A stretch of 64,000 nucleotides of DNA from Endozoicomonas sp965232255 (GCA_965232255.1 OZ246962.1:3348001-3412000); one strand, 5' to 3'; shown: positions 1-7,999, numbered from the stretch's first letter. Made by a program: numbers and translations. The notes: a model not told the origin generated them from the sequence alone.

Positions 1-571
1 TCATTGCTGCCAGATGCAATAAGCGGGTTTTATCGATGTGCTGCCAGAGACTCTCAATAGCTACTTTGGGCAGTAATGTGACACGATCTTTACCGCCCTT
101 GCCATCGCGGACAAAAATCTCTTTTCGGTCAAAATCCACATCTTTGACTCGCAGACGGAGCGTTTCTATAAGCCGCAAACCGGCGCCGTACATTAACTGA
201 GCAGCAAGTAACGGTGTTCCATTAAGATGAGAAAGTATCCGATCAACCTCTACCTCAGAGAAAACGACTGGCAACTTTTTCGGCTTGCGTGCATTAAGCC
301 AATCAGAAATTGTAATTTTGTCACGACCCAACACTTTTTTATAAAGAAACACCAAAGCACTGAGAGCCTGCTGCTGCGTACTGACAGAAACGTGTTTCTT
401 CATCACAAGATGATTGAGAAACTTGCCGATATCATCGCCCGCAAGATTCTTTGGATGCTGCATTTTATGAAACTTGATGAAGTCTTTGATCCAACTCCAA
501 TAAGATCGCTCGGTTGAAAGGGCGTAGTTAGCGATCCTGATGGCTGTTTGAAATTGCTGTTGTAGGCGCAT
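1..571 (-). CDS. intI: Integron integrase IntI, C-terminus beyond window
   Basis: Site-specific tyrosine recombinase that would insert and excise gene cassettes at attI and attC. Reading the minus strand from an ATG at 571 gives 190 codons with no stop, running off the window. The N-terminal core-binding domain (about residues 1-90) is followed by the start of the catalytic domain, with YGAGLRLIETLRLRVKDVDF around the first catalytic arginine and then VRDGKGGKDRVTLLP. Both are typical of IntI and XerC/D-like integrases. The His/Arg box and the catalytic tyrosine lie outside the window. The neighbouring attC-bounded cassettes on the plus strand, pointing away from this gene, are the classic integron layout and separate IntI from an ordinary Xer protein. 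The IntI-specific extra helix cannot be checked here. Confidence 0.9.
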   Translation of the reverse strand, partial: MRLQQQFQTAIRIANYALSTERSYWSWIKDFIKFHKMQHPKNLAGDDIGKFLNHLVMKKHVSVSTQQQALSALVFLYKKVLGRDKITISDWLNARKPKKLPVVFSEVEVDRILSHLNGTPLLAAQLMYGAGLRLIETLRLRVKDVDFDRKEIFVRDGKGGKDRVTLLPKVAIESLWQHIDKTRLLHLAAM

Positions 572-582
572 AACTTTCCGAA

Positions 583-600
583 CACTATTATTTTGTACAG
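583..600 (-). promoter_or_regulatory. Possible LexA-like half site upstream of intI
   Basis: On the minus strand this reads CTGTACAAAATAATAGTG, 12 bases upstream of the intI start. It has one good LexA half site (CTGTACA) and a poor second half (TAG instead of CAG). SOS control of intI is known in many integrons, so the position is suggestive, but the match is weak. Confidence 0.25.
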
Positions 601-779
601 TATTTATAGTTCGTATACGAGATTACGCAATAAACTTTATGGTCGCTCAGAGTTTCGTCCAGAGCTTCGGAGTTTGAAGCATGGGTATTTACTTAGGCGA
701 AAAATATACAAAACATGAAATACGTAGATGTTCCTATGAGTACTTTCGTTCGTATGTCATCTGAAAGGATTGCTTTACA

Positions 780-854
780 AGACTTGCAGAAATTTTCACA
801 TATCGTGCATACAGTTACTTATGTGTAATGGTTACGTATAAGCGTCTGTTATGC
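780..854 (+). other. attI: attI-type recombination site, junction with cassette 1
   Basis: The first cassette begins in GTTATGC (848-854) about 280 bases upstream of the intI start. The bases after the crossover (TTATGCGTAG) are the reverse complement of the R'' end of the attC closing cassette 1 (CTACGCATAA). This is expected if the cassette was excised and inserted as a circle. The left limit of attI is a guess because attI sites share little sequence. The cassette promoter Pc should lie within intI or this 572-847 stretch; no strong promoter was recognised there. Confidence 0.6.
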
Positions 855-858
855 GTAG

Positions 859-1059
859 TTAATCAAGTTCTTTCATGCACTCGTCGCATATAGAGCCTCT
901 GCAAAAATCATTACTTTCGGCTTCTTTAAGGGCTACAGATTTTTCAAGCTCATTTCTAAACTTGGTTCTGCATTCGTTCGAGCAAAAATGATAAACGATT
1001 CCGGTTGCTTCACTATCTTTGTTCAGCTCAAAAAGTGCGGGGGTCTCGTTTCTCTCCAT
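859..1059 (-). CDS. Small Cys-rich zinc-finger-like protein, cassette 1
   Basis: A 66-residue protein encoded against the direction of the array. It contains YHFCSNECRTKF, which resembles the treble-clef core of TRASH/YHS-type metal-binding modules, and a second pair C-x2-C near the C-terminus (ICDEC). Together these give four to five cysteines that could bind one zinc. A clear ribosome binding site (AGAGGT) precedes the ATG. It lies 20 bases downstream of the other minus-strand gene of this cassette, so the two probably form one transcript. That transcript needs its own promoter, because Pc reads the other strand. Function is unknown; a metal-binding or regulatory role is a guess from the cysteines. 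Confidence 0.65.
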   Translation of the reverse strand: MERNETPALFELNKDSEATGIVYHFCSNECRTKFRNELEKSVALKEAESNDFCRGSICDECMKELD

Positions 1060-1079
1060 TGTACTTACCTCTCTTTGGT

Positions 1080-1316
1080 TTAAGGCTTCCCAGTGATCGC
1101 TACATGAATAGCAGCTCCCAGGTATGTGCCTTTGTCGTAAGCATCTTGACGATCTAAGTTTTCATAGGTCATACCCATACTCAACTCGCTGCCCTGTTCT
1201 TCTCCGTCAGCAACTCCTTTATAAAAAGCCATGCTTTCAGGGGAATGCTGTTCCAGTTTCATTGCCTTGGCAAATTCATCTATCGCCTGATGAAAATCTT
1301 CAAGTTTTAATTTCAT
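1080..1316 (-). CDS. Small hypothetical protein, cassette 1
   Basis: A 78-residue acidic, helix-rich protein. I chose the ATG at 1316 because AAGGAG sits at the right distance upstream. A longer reading from 1358 would begin inside the attC site. No signal peptide, membrane segment or known motif is visible. It is the upstream partner of the small Cys-rich gene in the same cassette. Two genes in one reverse-oriented cassette is the layout often seen for toxin-antitoxin pairs, but neither product resembles a toxin or antitoxin family I can name. Confidence 0.6.
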   Translation of the reverse strand: MKLKLEDFHQAIDEFAKAMKLEQHSPESMAFYKGVADGEEQGSELSMGMTYENLDRQDAYDKGTYLGAAIHVAITGKP

Positions 1317-1354
1317 TGTTGTTCTCCTTACTTTTAGTCCGTGCCACTCACTAC

Positions 1355-1416
1355 GCATAACAAATCAGTCAACCGGACACTCACTCCGTTCGTGCCGGTT
1401 ACTTCAAGCGTTAGGC
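1355..1416 (+). other. attC: attC site of cassette 1
   Basis: 62 bp from R'' GCATAAC (1355-1361) to R' GTTAGGC (1410-1416). The central part is an imperfect palindrome (AACCGG...CCGGTT). Excision of cassette 1 would cut at G|TT near 849 and 1411. Confidence 0.88.
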
Positions 1417-1940
1417 TGCCCTAATCGAAATCAGTGCACATTCCCATTGAGAAAACTTTTGGACTTGGAGTATCAGAACGGAAAAATGGGCATCTTCCCA
1501 GGCTGGCGTGAGGGATCAGTGCCAATAAATGATCCAGACCTTGTGCAGTGCCAGCGTTAAGATTTTGCGGGTAAGCTGCCAATGAGCATCGGAGGATGTT
1601 CAGAGTGGTCGGCGAATTCAGAGTAAAGTTATGGTTCTGCGTGTGGCAGCGTAAAGCTCACGGTCTGTCATGCCGCCAATGAACTGCGATTAAAGGCTCC
1701 GCTATAAAATGTGGCGGCCTCTGGTTCACAGTGTGCGGCCAGTTGAATTGAAGTTGGTGTTTGCTGGCAATCGGCTTCAGTGGGTGCAACGCCAGCGCAG
1801 AGATTTTTTCAGTGCCAATCTGTGAGGGGATCATCGTCGTCAAGTTTTTCAGATGGGTGTTGTCGGCTGGTTTCGGAGCTGGAAGTGGCCAGCCTAACAA
1901 AAAATTACAGCGGACGCCTACGGCGCCGCTGAATTTGGCG
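1411..1940 (+). repeat. Cassette 2, no convincing gene, copy 1 of a duplicated cassette
   Basis: A 530-bp cassette bounded by two attC sites. It is near-identical over its whole length to the cassette at 2309-2839. Open frames exist on both strands, but they start inside or read through the attC, lack ribosome binding sites and are not preserved at their ends between the two copies. I therefore treat the cassette as non-coding or decayed. Its 5' end (TTAGGCT) is complementary to the start of its own attC (AGCCTAAC). Confidence 0.75.
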
Positions 1941-1946
1941 TTATGC
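1892..1946 (+). other. attC: attC site of cassette 2
   Basis: 55 bp from R'' GCCTAAC (1892-1898) to R' GTTATGC (1940-1946). The central palindrome is CAGCGGACGCCTACGGCGCC with its partner GCCGCTG. Confidence 0.92.
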
Positions 1947-1949
1947 GCC

Positions 1950-2153
1950 TCAATCATCATCGAGTTCAATCTCCTGTGGTGCGCCATCATCGCTGAAGTG
2001 CCATACTTGGGAAACGTCACCGGAAATTGATGAAGGGTAAAGTTTGCCAAGCTCCCGATCCTGTGCGATAGCGAGAGCCTGTTCCTGGGTGTCTGCTTCA
2101 ACTTCTGTCCAGCAGCTAACGGTAACTGAACCTCTGAATTTGAATACAGGCAT
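1950..2153 (-). CDS. Small hypothetical protein, cassette 3
   Basis: A 67-residue acidic protein encoded against the array. The ATG at 2153 follows AGGGAG at good spacing; an in-frame TTG two codons earlier is possible. It begins with beta-strand-like alternation (VFKFRGSVTVSCWTEVEA), followed by a short helix rich in Ala and Glu (TQEQALAIAQ) and an acidic tail. This beta-beta-alpha pattern is common in small proteins of unknown function with an A-x-s-x-e-e-A motif. No catalytic residues can be named. It is the only gene in its cassette. Confidence 0.65.
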   Translation of the reverse strand: MPVFKFRGSVTVSCWTEVEADTQEQALAIAQDRELGKLYPSSISGDVSQVWHFSDDGAPQEIELDDD

Positions 2154-2259
2154 GGTCAAATCTCCCTGAACAATTTTATTGCGATAACGGCAAAGACAGC
2201 GATGAGCAATACCTCAGCCCGGCCAACCGATTCCATATTTTACCTCCGTGCTAATCGGC

Positions 2260-2314
2260 GCATAACAATAAATTACACCGGACAACTACGCTGCCGGTGA
2301 ATTTGGCGTTAGGC
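2260..2314 (+). other. attC: attC site of cassette 3
   Basis: 55 bp from R'' GCATAAC (2260-2266) to R' GTTAGGC (2308-2314). The inner arms ACACCGG/CCGGTG form the hairpin. The 5' end of the cassette (TTATGCGCC) matches the complement of GGCGCATAA at its 3' end. Confidence 0.9.
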
Positions 2315-2839
2315 TGCCCTAATCGAGGTCAGAGTACTTTCCCTCCGAGAAAACTTTTGGACTCGGAGTATCAGAACGGAAAAATGGGCATCTTCCCAGG
2401 CTGGCGTGAGAGAACAGTGCCAATAAATGATTCAGACCTTGTGCAGTGCCAGCGTTAAGATTTTGCGGGTAAGCTGCCAATGAGCATCGGAGAACTTTTC
2501 AGAGTGGTCGGCGAGTTCAGAGTAAAGTTATGGTTCTGCGTGTGGCAGCGTAAAGCTCACGGTCTGTCATGCCGCCAATGAACTGCGATTAAAGGCTCCG
2601 CTATAAAATGTGGCGGCCTTTGGTTCACAGTGCTCGGCAGGTTGAATTGAATTTGGTGTTTGCTGGCAATTGGCTTCAGTGGGTACAACGCCAGCGCAGA
2701 GATTTTTTCAGTGCCAATCTGTGAGTGGATCATCGTCGTCGAGTTTTTCAGATGGGTGTTGTTGGCTGGTTTCGGAGCTGGAAGTGGCCAGCCTAACAAA
2801 AAATTACAGCGGACGCCTGCGGCGCCGCTGAATTTGGCG
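2309..2839 (+). repeat. Cassette 4, no convincing gene, copy 2 of a duplicated cassette
   Basis: Near-identical to 1411-1940, with scattered substitutions and one extra base. The same open frames recur with changed ends, which argues against coding. The direct duplication flanks cassette 3, so homologous recombination could delete or amplify that cassette without the integrase. Confidence 0.78.
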
Positions 2840-2845
2840 TTATAA
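2791..2845 (+). other. attC: attC site of cassette 4
   Basis: 55 bp from R'' GCCTAAC (2791-2797) to GTTATAA (2839-2845). Its sequence is almost the same as the attC of cassette 2. The last bases belong to cassette 5, whose own R'' is the complementary TTATAAC. Confidence 0.9.
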
Positions 2846-2858
2846 GCACAAAGAGGGT

Positions 2859-3488
2859 ATGCGCTTGAAATTAGATTTTAAAAACCATACTCATATTGAT
2901 CACGGATATTTATTAATACCATCTCCAAATAAATTACTGGAGAAGCATCCTGATATCTATGATAGATTTTGTGGTGTTATCTACCTGATCACAAAAATCG
3001 ATGGAAACTCTGACGTTCACATTGCAAGCAATCTGGCCAAAAGCATGGCTTGTACAAGATCAGCTCTTAGTGAGTTTGTAAGCATTGTAGAATATCTGAA
3101 AGAAAACTATCCAAAACTAGCAAACCATAACTATAGAATTTACAGCAGTACAAACCCAATTCTTCACATGATAAAACTTTTAAGGAATTATAATATTCAT
3201 TTATCTGAAAGTATTCTAAGTGAAAAGAAAATGAGTGTTACAACTGCCATAGATCCAAGCATAGAACATGAACTGACTGTAAAGTATATTTCTAACTTAT
3301 CAGCACAAGAACTCCGTAAACTTAGAAGTTCAAAAGATTACGATGATAATTGTTTGTCCAGCATGATTGAATGCTTTAATATTGAGCAACATATCTTCGG
3401 TGTATCAACTTTACTGATGAAATCAGCACTAGAATATGCAGATCATATTGCAACAATACTCGAGACAGATCGTGCAATGTGCTTATAA
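2859..3488 (+). CDS. Hypothetical protein, cassette 5
   Basis: A 209-residue protein of AT-rich codon use, read in the direction of the array. It starts 20 bases after the cassette boundary, so it could use Pc or read-through. No signal peptide, membrane segment or known catalytic motif is visible. The sequence looks largely helical, with a conserved-looking FCGVIYLITKIDG stretch near residue 30 and a helical C-terminal third. The stop codon lies within the start of the attC, a common feature of cassette genes. I do not recognise the family. Confidence 0.8.
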   Translation: MRLKLDFKNHTHIDHGYLLIPSPNKLLEKHPDIYDRFCGVIYLITKIDGNSDVHIASNLAKSMACTRSALSEFVSIVEYLKENYPKLANHNYRIYSSTNPILHMIKLLRNYNIHLSESILSEKKMSVTTAIDPSIEHELTVKYISNLSAQELRKLRSSKDYDDNCLSSMIECFNIEQHIFGVSTLLMKSALEYADHIATILETDRAMCL

Positions 3489-3537
3489 CAAGGCATTCCA
3501 AGGGACGCCTACGGCGCCCCTGAATTTAGCGTTAGGC
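3483..3537 (+). other. attC: attC site of cassette 5
   Basis: 55 bp from R'' TTATAAC (3483-3489) to R' GTTAGGC (3531-3537). The palindrome is AGGGACGCC...GGCGCCCCT. R'' is the exact complement of this cassette's own 5' end (GTTATAA), confirming cassette limits of about 2840-3531. Confidence 0.9.
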
Positions 3538-3559
3538 TCCATATACAATCTCAAATTCA

Positions 3560-6112
3560 ATGCTAATCAATCAACTTATTAGAAAAGATATGACAGATAA
3601 TTTTTCACAAATGGAATCCCTTATTTCTTCATTAAAGGATAGAGATCTAAATGAAGCTGAAACAAGACATAAAATTATTGATTTTGTGATTCATGATTTT
3701 CTATCATGGCCAAGAAATCGGGTCAATGTAGAAGAATATATTAACCCAGGTTTTGCAGATTATATTTTAAAGAAGACCAATGATGAGGATTTGTTATTTA
3801 TTGAGGCAAAAAAAGAAGGAGTTTATTTTGAATTACCTATACCACACAATAGCAAAGAGACTTCTTGTTATATACCGATAAAAAAACTTATAAGCGATAA
3901 GAATATTAAAGAAACAATGGCTCAGGTTCGTCAGTATTGCTTCGATACTGGTTGTGAATATGCATGTATAACTAATGGTCATGAGTGGATTTTATTTAAA
4001 ACATTCGAAAAAGGAAAGCGTTGGGAAAACCTACAAGCTTTTGTTATAAGAAAACTCGAATTTTTCTTGGCTGAATATACAAAAGCTGTAAACTCTCTTT
4101 CATTTATCGCCATAACGGAAAATTCTTCATTACCAAATCTTTTGACGACTTCCTTTCCAAAGGATAGAGGTATATTTTATCCTAAAGAAAAAATTCATAC
4201 ATATGAGCATAAAGTTAATGCTAATCGATTGGCTGGTAAGTTAAGGCCGATAGTACAACATTACTTCGGAGTGATAAGCGACGATGATACCGATTTTATG
4301 GATAAGTGTTATGTTTCTCAAAGAGAGTATCAGAGCACATCAGATGGAATGCATAGTGTAATACAAGACTCATTAACGCCTTATTTTGAAAACTTTGGTG
4401 TGCAACAATTAGAAGATACAGGAAAAGGTGGAAGACTCGGAGGCAAGCTAACAAAAAATCTTAAAAAAAATAGAAAAGGGGAAGTATTAATTCTATTTGG
4501 TGGTAAGGGTTCTGGAAAATCTACCTTTATTAAAAGACTTCTACATCACAACCCTCCTCGATGGTTAAGAGAACATTCAGTCATATCTATTGTTGATCTT
4601 CTAAAAGTTCCAGAGGAAAAAGATGTCATAAGAAGCAAAATATGGTCTTCACTTGTAGATCAGCTTGATGTTGATAAGCTCTTACAACAAGAAAGAGGCG
4701 TCATTACGGAAACAATATTTAAAGATAGGTTTGAAATAGCAAAAAAACAAAATTTATCAGGCTTACAGAATAAATCAGAAGCGTACAATATTGGGCTTAA
4801 TCGGCTTGTTACAGAATGGGCCTTAGATAAAATATACTGTGCTAAACGGCTTGTTGAATATTGGAATGAAAAAAATAAAGGAGTAATAGTTGTCGTTGAT
4901 AATACTGATCAATTTTCTTCAGAAATGCAAGATTTTTGTTTTACATCTGCCCAAGAGATTTCAAATGAACTAAGTTGTGTCACTTTGATTTCTATGCGTG
5001 AAGAAAGATTTCATAACTCAAAGATACATGGCCTTCTCGATGCCTTCCAAAATTCTGGCTTTCACATTAGTGCTCCTAAACCATCAGTTGTTTTTCAAAA
5101 AAGATTATCTTACACAGTAAATTTATTGGAAAACGAATCTAGACGTGATGATTTTTCAAAAGATTTAGATCAAAGCTTTGTTAAAGACTCAAAGATATAT
5201 TTAAACATCTTAAAAGGAGAATTTAATAGAGAAAACTCTCCACTTAACAAGTTTCTCACAGCGTGTGCACATGGAGATATACGCCTTGCCTTGGATTTGT
5301 TTAGAAGCTTTATATTATCAGGGTATACTAACGTAGATGAAATGATAAATGCCGGCACTTGGGATTTCCAAATACATCAAGTTTTGAAGCCAGTAATGAC
5401 TCCTGATAGATATTTTTATGATGAAACGCTAAGTGCAATTCCAAATATATTCCAACTACGATCAAAACGACATTCGTCGCACTTTACCTCACTAAGAATT
5501 TTAAGAAAAATCTCAAAAGGTGTAGATATCAGAAGTCCATCATATTACGACATTATTGCTTTAAAGGCATATTTCTCAGAAACATTCAATATGAAGGATG
5601 ACTTTGAAGAAAATATGAATACGTTATTAAAGCATGGTTTTATCGAGGCAAATAATCGACTAGATCAGTTTTCTAGTGAAGTGGACCAAGTTAAAATAAC
5701 TAACTACGGCCTCTATATGATTCAAGACTTAGCGTATTTCTTCACATATTTGGATTTAATATGCACTGATTGTGGCGTATTTAGTCAAAAATTAAGCAAC
5801 TATCTCACCGAAGCTGCAAGAAAAGAGTATAGAATGTTTTCTCATGGAGAGCGATTCGATAGAGTTAATGTTCGCTTAGAAAGGGTAGAAGAGTTCCTCA
5901 ACTACCTTACTGATGAAGAGCAGAGAGAAAAAGAACTTTATTCACTAGATATGCCAGAAACAGAAATGTTTACTTCAAAAGCAAAGGCAAGCTATTACAG
6001 TGACAAGTCAAGAGTTCTTGTAAGTGCTAAAAAATATCAATACAAGAATGCAGGATCAATCAAGCAGAATGGTGATAGACGAGGCAAGAGCCTAACAAAA
6101 AAATCCAGGTGA
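3560..6112 (+). CDS. Predicted HsdR-N-like nuclease/P-loop ATPase, cassette 6
   Basis: An 850-residue protein filling a 2.6-kb cassette. The N-terminal 170 residues resemble the type I restriction HsdR N-terminal nuclease fold. The PD-(D/E)XK residues look present: an aspartate in GFADYI (about residue 66), then FIEAKKEG (about 79-86). A P-loop NTPase follows: Walker A GGKGSGKST near residue 315 and a hydrophobic strand ending VVVDNTDQ near 441 as Walker B. The C-terminal 300 residues are helical and could be a sensor. The pairing of a restriction-type nuclease with a STAND/KAP-like NTPase suggests anti-phage defence; this is inference from architecture. Its last codons run into the attC. An alternative start is the ATG at 3590. 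The name of any known system is not clear to me. Confidence 0.8.
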   Translation: MLINQLIRKDMTDNFSQMESLISSLKDRDLNEAETRHKIIDFVIHDFLSWPRNRVNVEEYINPGFADYILKKTNDEDLLFIEAKKEGVYFELPIPHNSKETSCYIPIKKLISDKNIKETMAQVRQYCFDTGCEYACITNGHEWILFKTFEKGKRWENLQAFVIRKLEFFLAEYTKAVNSLSFIAITENSSLPNLLTTSFPKDRGIFYPKEKIHTYEHKVNANRLAGKLRPIVQHYFGVISDDDTDFMDKCYVSQREYQSTSDGMHSVIQDSLTPYFENFGVQQLEDTGKGGRLGGKLTKNLKKNRKGEVLILFGGKGSGKSTFIKRLLHHNPPRWLREHSVISIVDLLKVPEEKDVIRSKIWSSLVDQLDVDKLLQQERGVITETIFKDRFEIAKKQNLSGLQNKSEAYNIGLNRLVTEWALDKIYCAKRLVEYWNEKNKGVIVVVDNTDQFSSEMQDFCFTSAQEISNELSCVTLISMREERFHNSKIHGLLDAFQNSGFHISAPKPSVVFQKRLSYTVNLLENESRRDDFSKDLDQSFVKDSKIYLNILKGEFNRENSPLNKFLTACAHGDIRLALDLFRSFILSGYTNVDEMINAGTWDFQIHQVLKPVMTPDRYFYDETLSAIPNIFQLRSKRHSSHFTSLRILRKISKGVDIRSPSYYDIIALKAYFSETFNMKDDFEENMNTLLKHGFIEANNRLDQFSSEVDQVKITNYGLYMIQDLAYFFTYLDLICTDCGVFSQKLSNYLTEAARKEYRMFSHGERFDRVNVRLERVEEFLNYLTDEEQREKELYSLDMPETEMFTSKAKASYYSDKSRVLVSAKKYQYKNAGSIKQNGDRRGKSLTKKSR

Positions 6113-6150
6113 CTGCGCCTGCGGCGCAGCACCTGATTTTGGCGTTATGC
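6090..6150 (+). other. attC: attC site of cassette 6
   Basis: 61 bp from R'' GCCTAAC (6090-6096) to R' GTTATGC (6144-6150). The arms CAGGTG(A)CTGCGCC / GGCGCAG(CA)CCTG give a long hairpin. It overlaps the 3' end of the preceding gene. Confidence 0.9.
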
Positions 6151-6186
6151 GTAAATTCATTTAACATCGAGTATAGGTAATTAGAG

Positions 6187-7335
6187 TTGTTTGTTTCTAG
6201 TGATTCCACTATTAGATCAATATTTAACAATCAAAGAAAGGTAAATATTCTTGTTGGTAAAAATGGTCAAGGTAAAAGCACAATCTTGAGAGAATTGTGT
6301 AGATATTGCATAAGCAAAGATATCCCAACTATCGCAATAGCAAACTCAATATTTGACAAATTTGATACAAGATCAAAGAAAATTAAATCACTGTGTGCTT
6401 CATCTGGGATTAAGGTAGTTGAAAAAAGTATAATAAATTCACTTTCTCAACTGATAAACTTGGATAATTCATCCCATATAAATAATCTATCAAACGTTTT
6501 TAGATATATTGGTTATAAATCTAGAATTGGAGTACGATTATCTATTGATGAACGGTGGTTAGATGAAAATTTTGATAAAGTATTCTCGCTTGCTAAAAAC
6601 CACGATCCAGAAAGAATTGTTGCAGGAATTAAGTATTATAGAAACTTAACTTCTCACAATCATGAAGGTGTAGTGTGGATTGATTTTAGTTACAAAGCAT
6701 ACCAAGTGACTGGTATAGACTCATTTACATTTTTAGTAACAAAGGTGAATGAATTAAACAGGGTGGGTATAAATTTAAAGTTTGAATTATATCTAGAGAA
6801 TGTTTCAAATGGTATTATACCATTATATTATGCAAGTTCAGGTGAGCTACAACAATTATCAATCATGCTTTTCATATCTTCTAATATTGAGTACAAAAGC
6901 ATGATAATTATTGATGAGCCAGAAAACAGCCTGCATCCACGTTGGCAACGTGACTATGTAGCAATGCTGTTCGATAATTTTGAATATTTTAATCCTAAGG
7001 TTGTTTTGGCAACGCACTCGCCTTTGATAGCTGAGTCAGTTTATTTGTCGAGGGTTAGCTCTAGCATATACATCGTAGAAAACAATAATCTGAATTTGCT
7101 AGAAAATAAAAGTAATGATATTTCTATTGAGTCAATCTTATGGAAATACTTTGATTATATACCTCCACAAAGTAATCATCTGTCAAGATTGTTGATTCAG
7201 GTTGCTAATGATTATAATGAGAATCTTATAAATCAGTTTGAATTAGAAAGAAAAATGGAGTCTCTTAAAAATGCAACTCAAGACACTAGGCAATTAAGGT
7301 TAATAGCGCAGCTTTTAGAAGTAATTAAAGGTTAG
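6187..7335 (+). CDS. ptuA: ABC-type ATPase, PtuA-like, cassette 7 (Septu-like defence)
   Basis: A 382-residue SMC/OLD-like ATPase. Walker A is LVGKNGQGKST (residues 23-33). An ABC signature-like SSGELQQLS lies near 216, Walker B with IIIDEPENSLHPRWQ near 239, and an H-loop VLATHSPLIAES near 275. Its partner HNH nuclease begins six bases after its stop codon. ATPase plus HNH is the arrangement of Septu (PtuA/PtuB), in which the ATPase controls the nuclease during phage infection. The TTG start gives a short N-terminus for the family, which often has about 20 more residues. No better start exists within the cassette. AT-rich codon use differs from the surrounding chromosome, in line with cassette acquisition. 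A retron-type reverse transcriptase is not present beside it. Confidence 0.82.
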   Translation: MFVSSDSTIRSIFNNQRKVNILVGKNGQGKSTILRELCRYCISKDIPTIAIANSIFDKFDTRSKKIKSLCASSGIKVVEKSIINSLSQLINLDNSSHINNLSNVFRYIGYKSRIGVRLSIDERWLDENFDKVFSLAKNHDPERIVAGIKYYRNLTSHNHEGVVWIDFSYKAYQVTGIDSFTFLVTKVNELNRVGINLKFELYLENVSNGIIPLYYASSGELQQLSIMLFISSNIEYKSMIIIDEPENSLHPRWQRDYVAMLFDNFEYFNPKVVLATHSPLIAESVYLSRVSSSIYIVENNNLNLLENKSNDISIESILWKYFDYIPPQSNHLSRLLIQVANDYNENLINQFELERKMESLKNATQDTRQLRLIAQLLEVIKG

Positions 7336-7340
7336 CTTTA

Positions 7341-7970
7341 GTGAATTATACAATCGAAGATATATGGAGTATCAAATATGCTCTTAAAGAAAGTGATCCA
7401 TGGTCTTCTTCATATATTGAAGCTGTGAAGAATAAAATCAAATTGCATTTTAGAGAAAAACAAAGAGAGAGATGCTGTTACTGTTTCAGAAATACACATG
7501 GAGAATTTCGTTTTGTATTAGACATAGAACATATACTTCCCAAAAGTATTTTTCGGAATGTGATTTTTGATTTAGAAAATTTGGCGGTTTCTTGCAAAAA
7601 ATGCAACATGAAAATAAAGAAAAATAGAACTGATTTTGTTTCAGATATAGTGTATTTAAAAACTTTATCAAGGATTGATAAAGATCATTATTTTAAATCA
7701 GAAAACTATAAAATTATTCATCCAAATTTAGATGTATTCAGTGAGCATATCAAATATTGTAATGCTGATATTGATGGAATGAGAACTGTAAAATATAAGT
7801 ATCAGTCAGAAAAAGGTAGATTTACCTATTATTATTTTAAGTTAAATGAATTTGAGATAGACGAGCTTGATAGAGCTCAAGGAATTGACGTAAAAGAAGA
7901 AAAGAATGATGATGAAATCATTGATTTATTCAAGTCTATCTACAGAGATAAGATACTAGACAACGCATAA
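7341..7970 (+). CDS. ptuB: HNH endonuclease, PtuB-like, cassette 7 (Septu-like defence)
   Basis: A 209-residue HNH nuclease with GTG start. The zinc and catalytic residues are visible: CCYC near residue 45, DIEHILPKS near 60 (catalytic histidine), then ENLAVSCKKCN near 78-88, supplying the asparagine and the second cysteine pair. It is coupled to the upstream ATPase by a 5-base gap, so co-translation is likely. In Septu the HNH subunit is the effector that degrades nucleic acid. The C-terminal 110 residues have no recognisable motif and probably dock on the ATPase. The stop codon is the TAA inside the R'' box of the interrupted attC. Confidence 0.82.
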   Translation: MNYTIEDIWSIKYALKESDPWSSSYIEAVKNKIKLHFREKQRERCCYCFRNTHGEFRFVLDIEHILPKSIFRNVIFDLENLAVSCKKCNMKIKKNRTDFVSDIVYLKTLSRIDKDHYFKSENYKIIHPNLDVFSEHIKYCNADIDGMRTVKYKYQSEKGRFTYYYFKLNEFEIDELDRAQGIDVKEEKNDDEIIDLFKSIYRDKILDNA

Positions 7971-7971
7971 A
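7961..7971 (+). other. attC: Interrupted attC of cassette 7 (only R'' remains)
   Basis: CAACGCATAA (7961-7970) is complementary to the 5' end of this cassette (TTATGCG) and would continue as GCATAAC in an intact attC. The next bases already belong to the 3' end of a group II intron on the minus strand. No remainder of the site was found beyond the intron. Confidence 0.7.
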
Positions 7972-7999
7972 TCGGGTAAAAGCTGGTCTTTCTCCAGCT

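Noticed and set aside
1658..2101. Open frames on both strands in cassettes 2 and 4, some with a KLQRTP-type sequence
   Set aside because: They read through the attC palindrome, have no ribosome binding site and are not kept at their ends in the second cassette copy.
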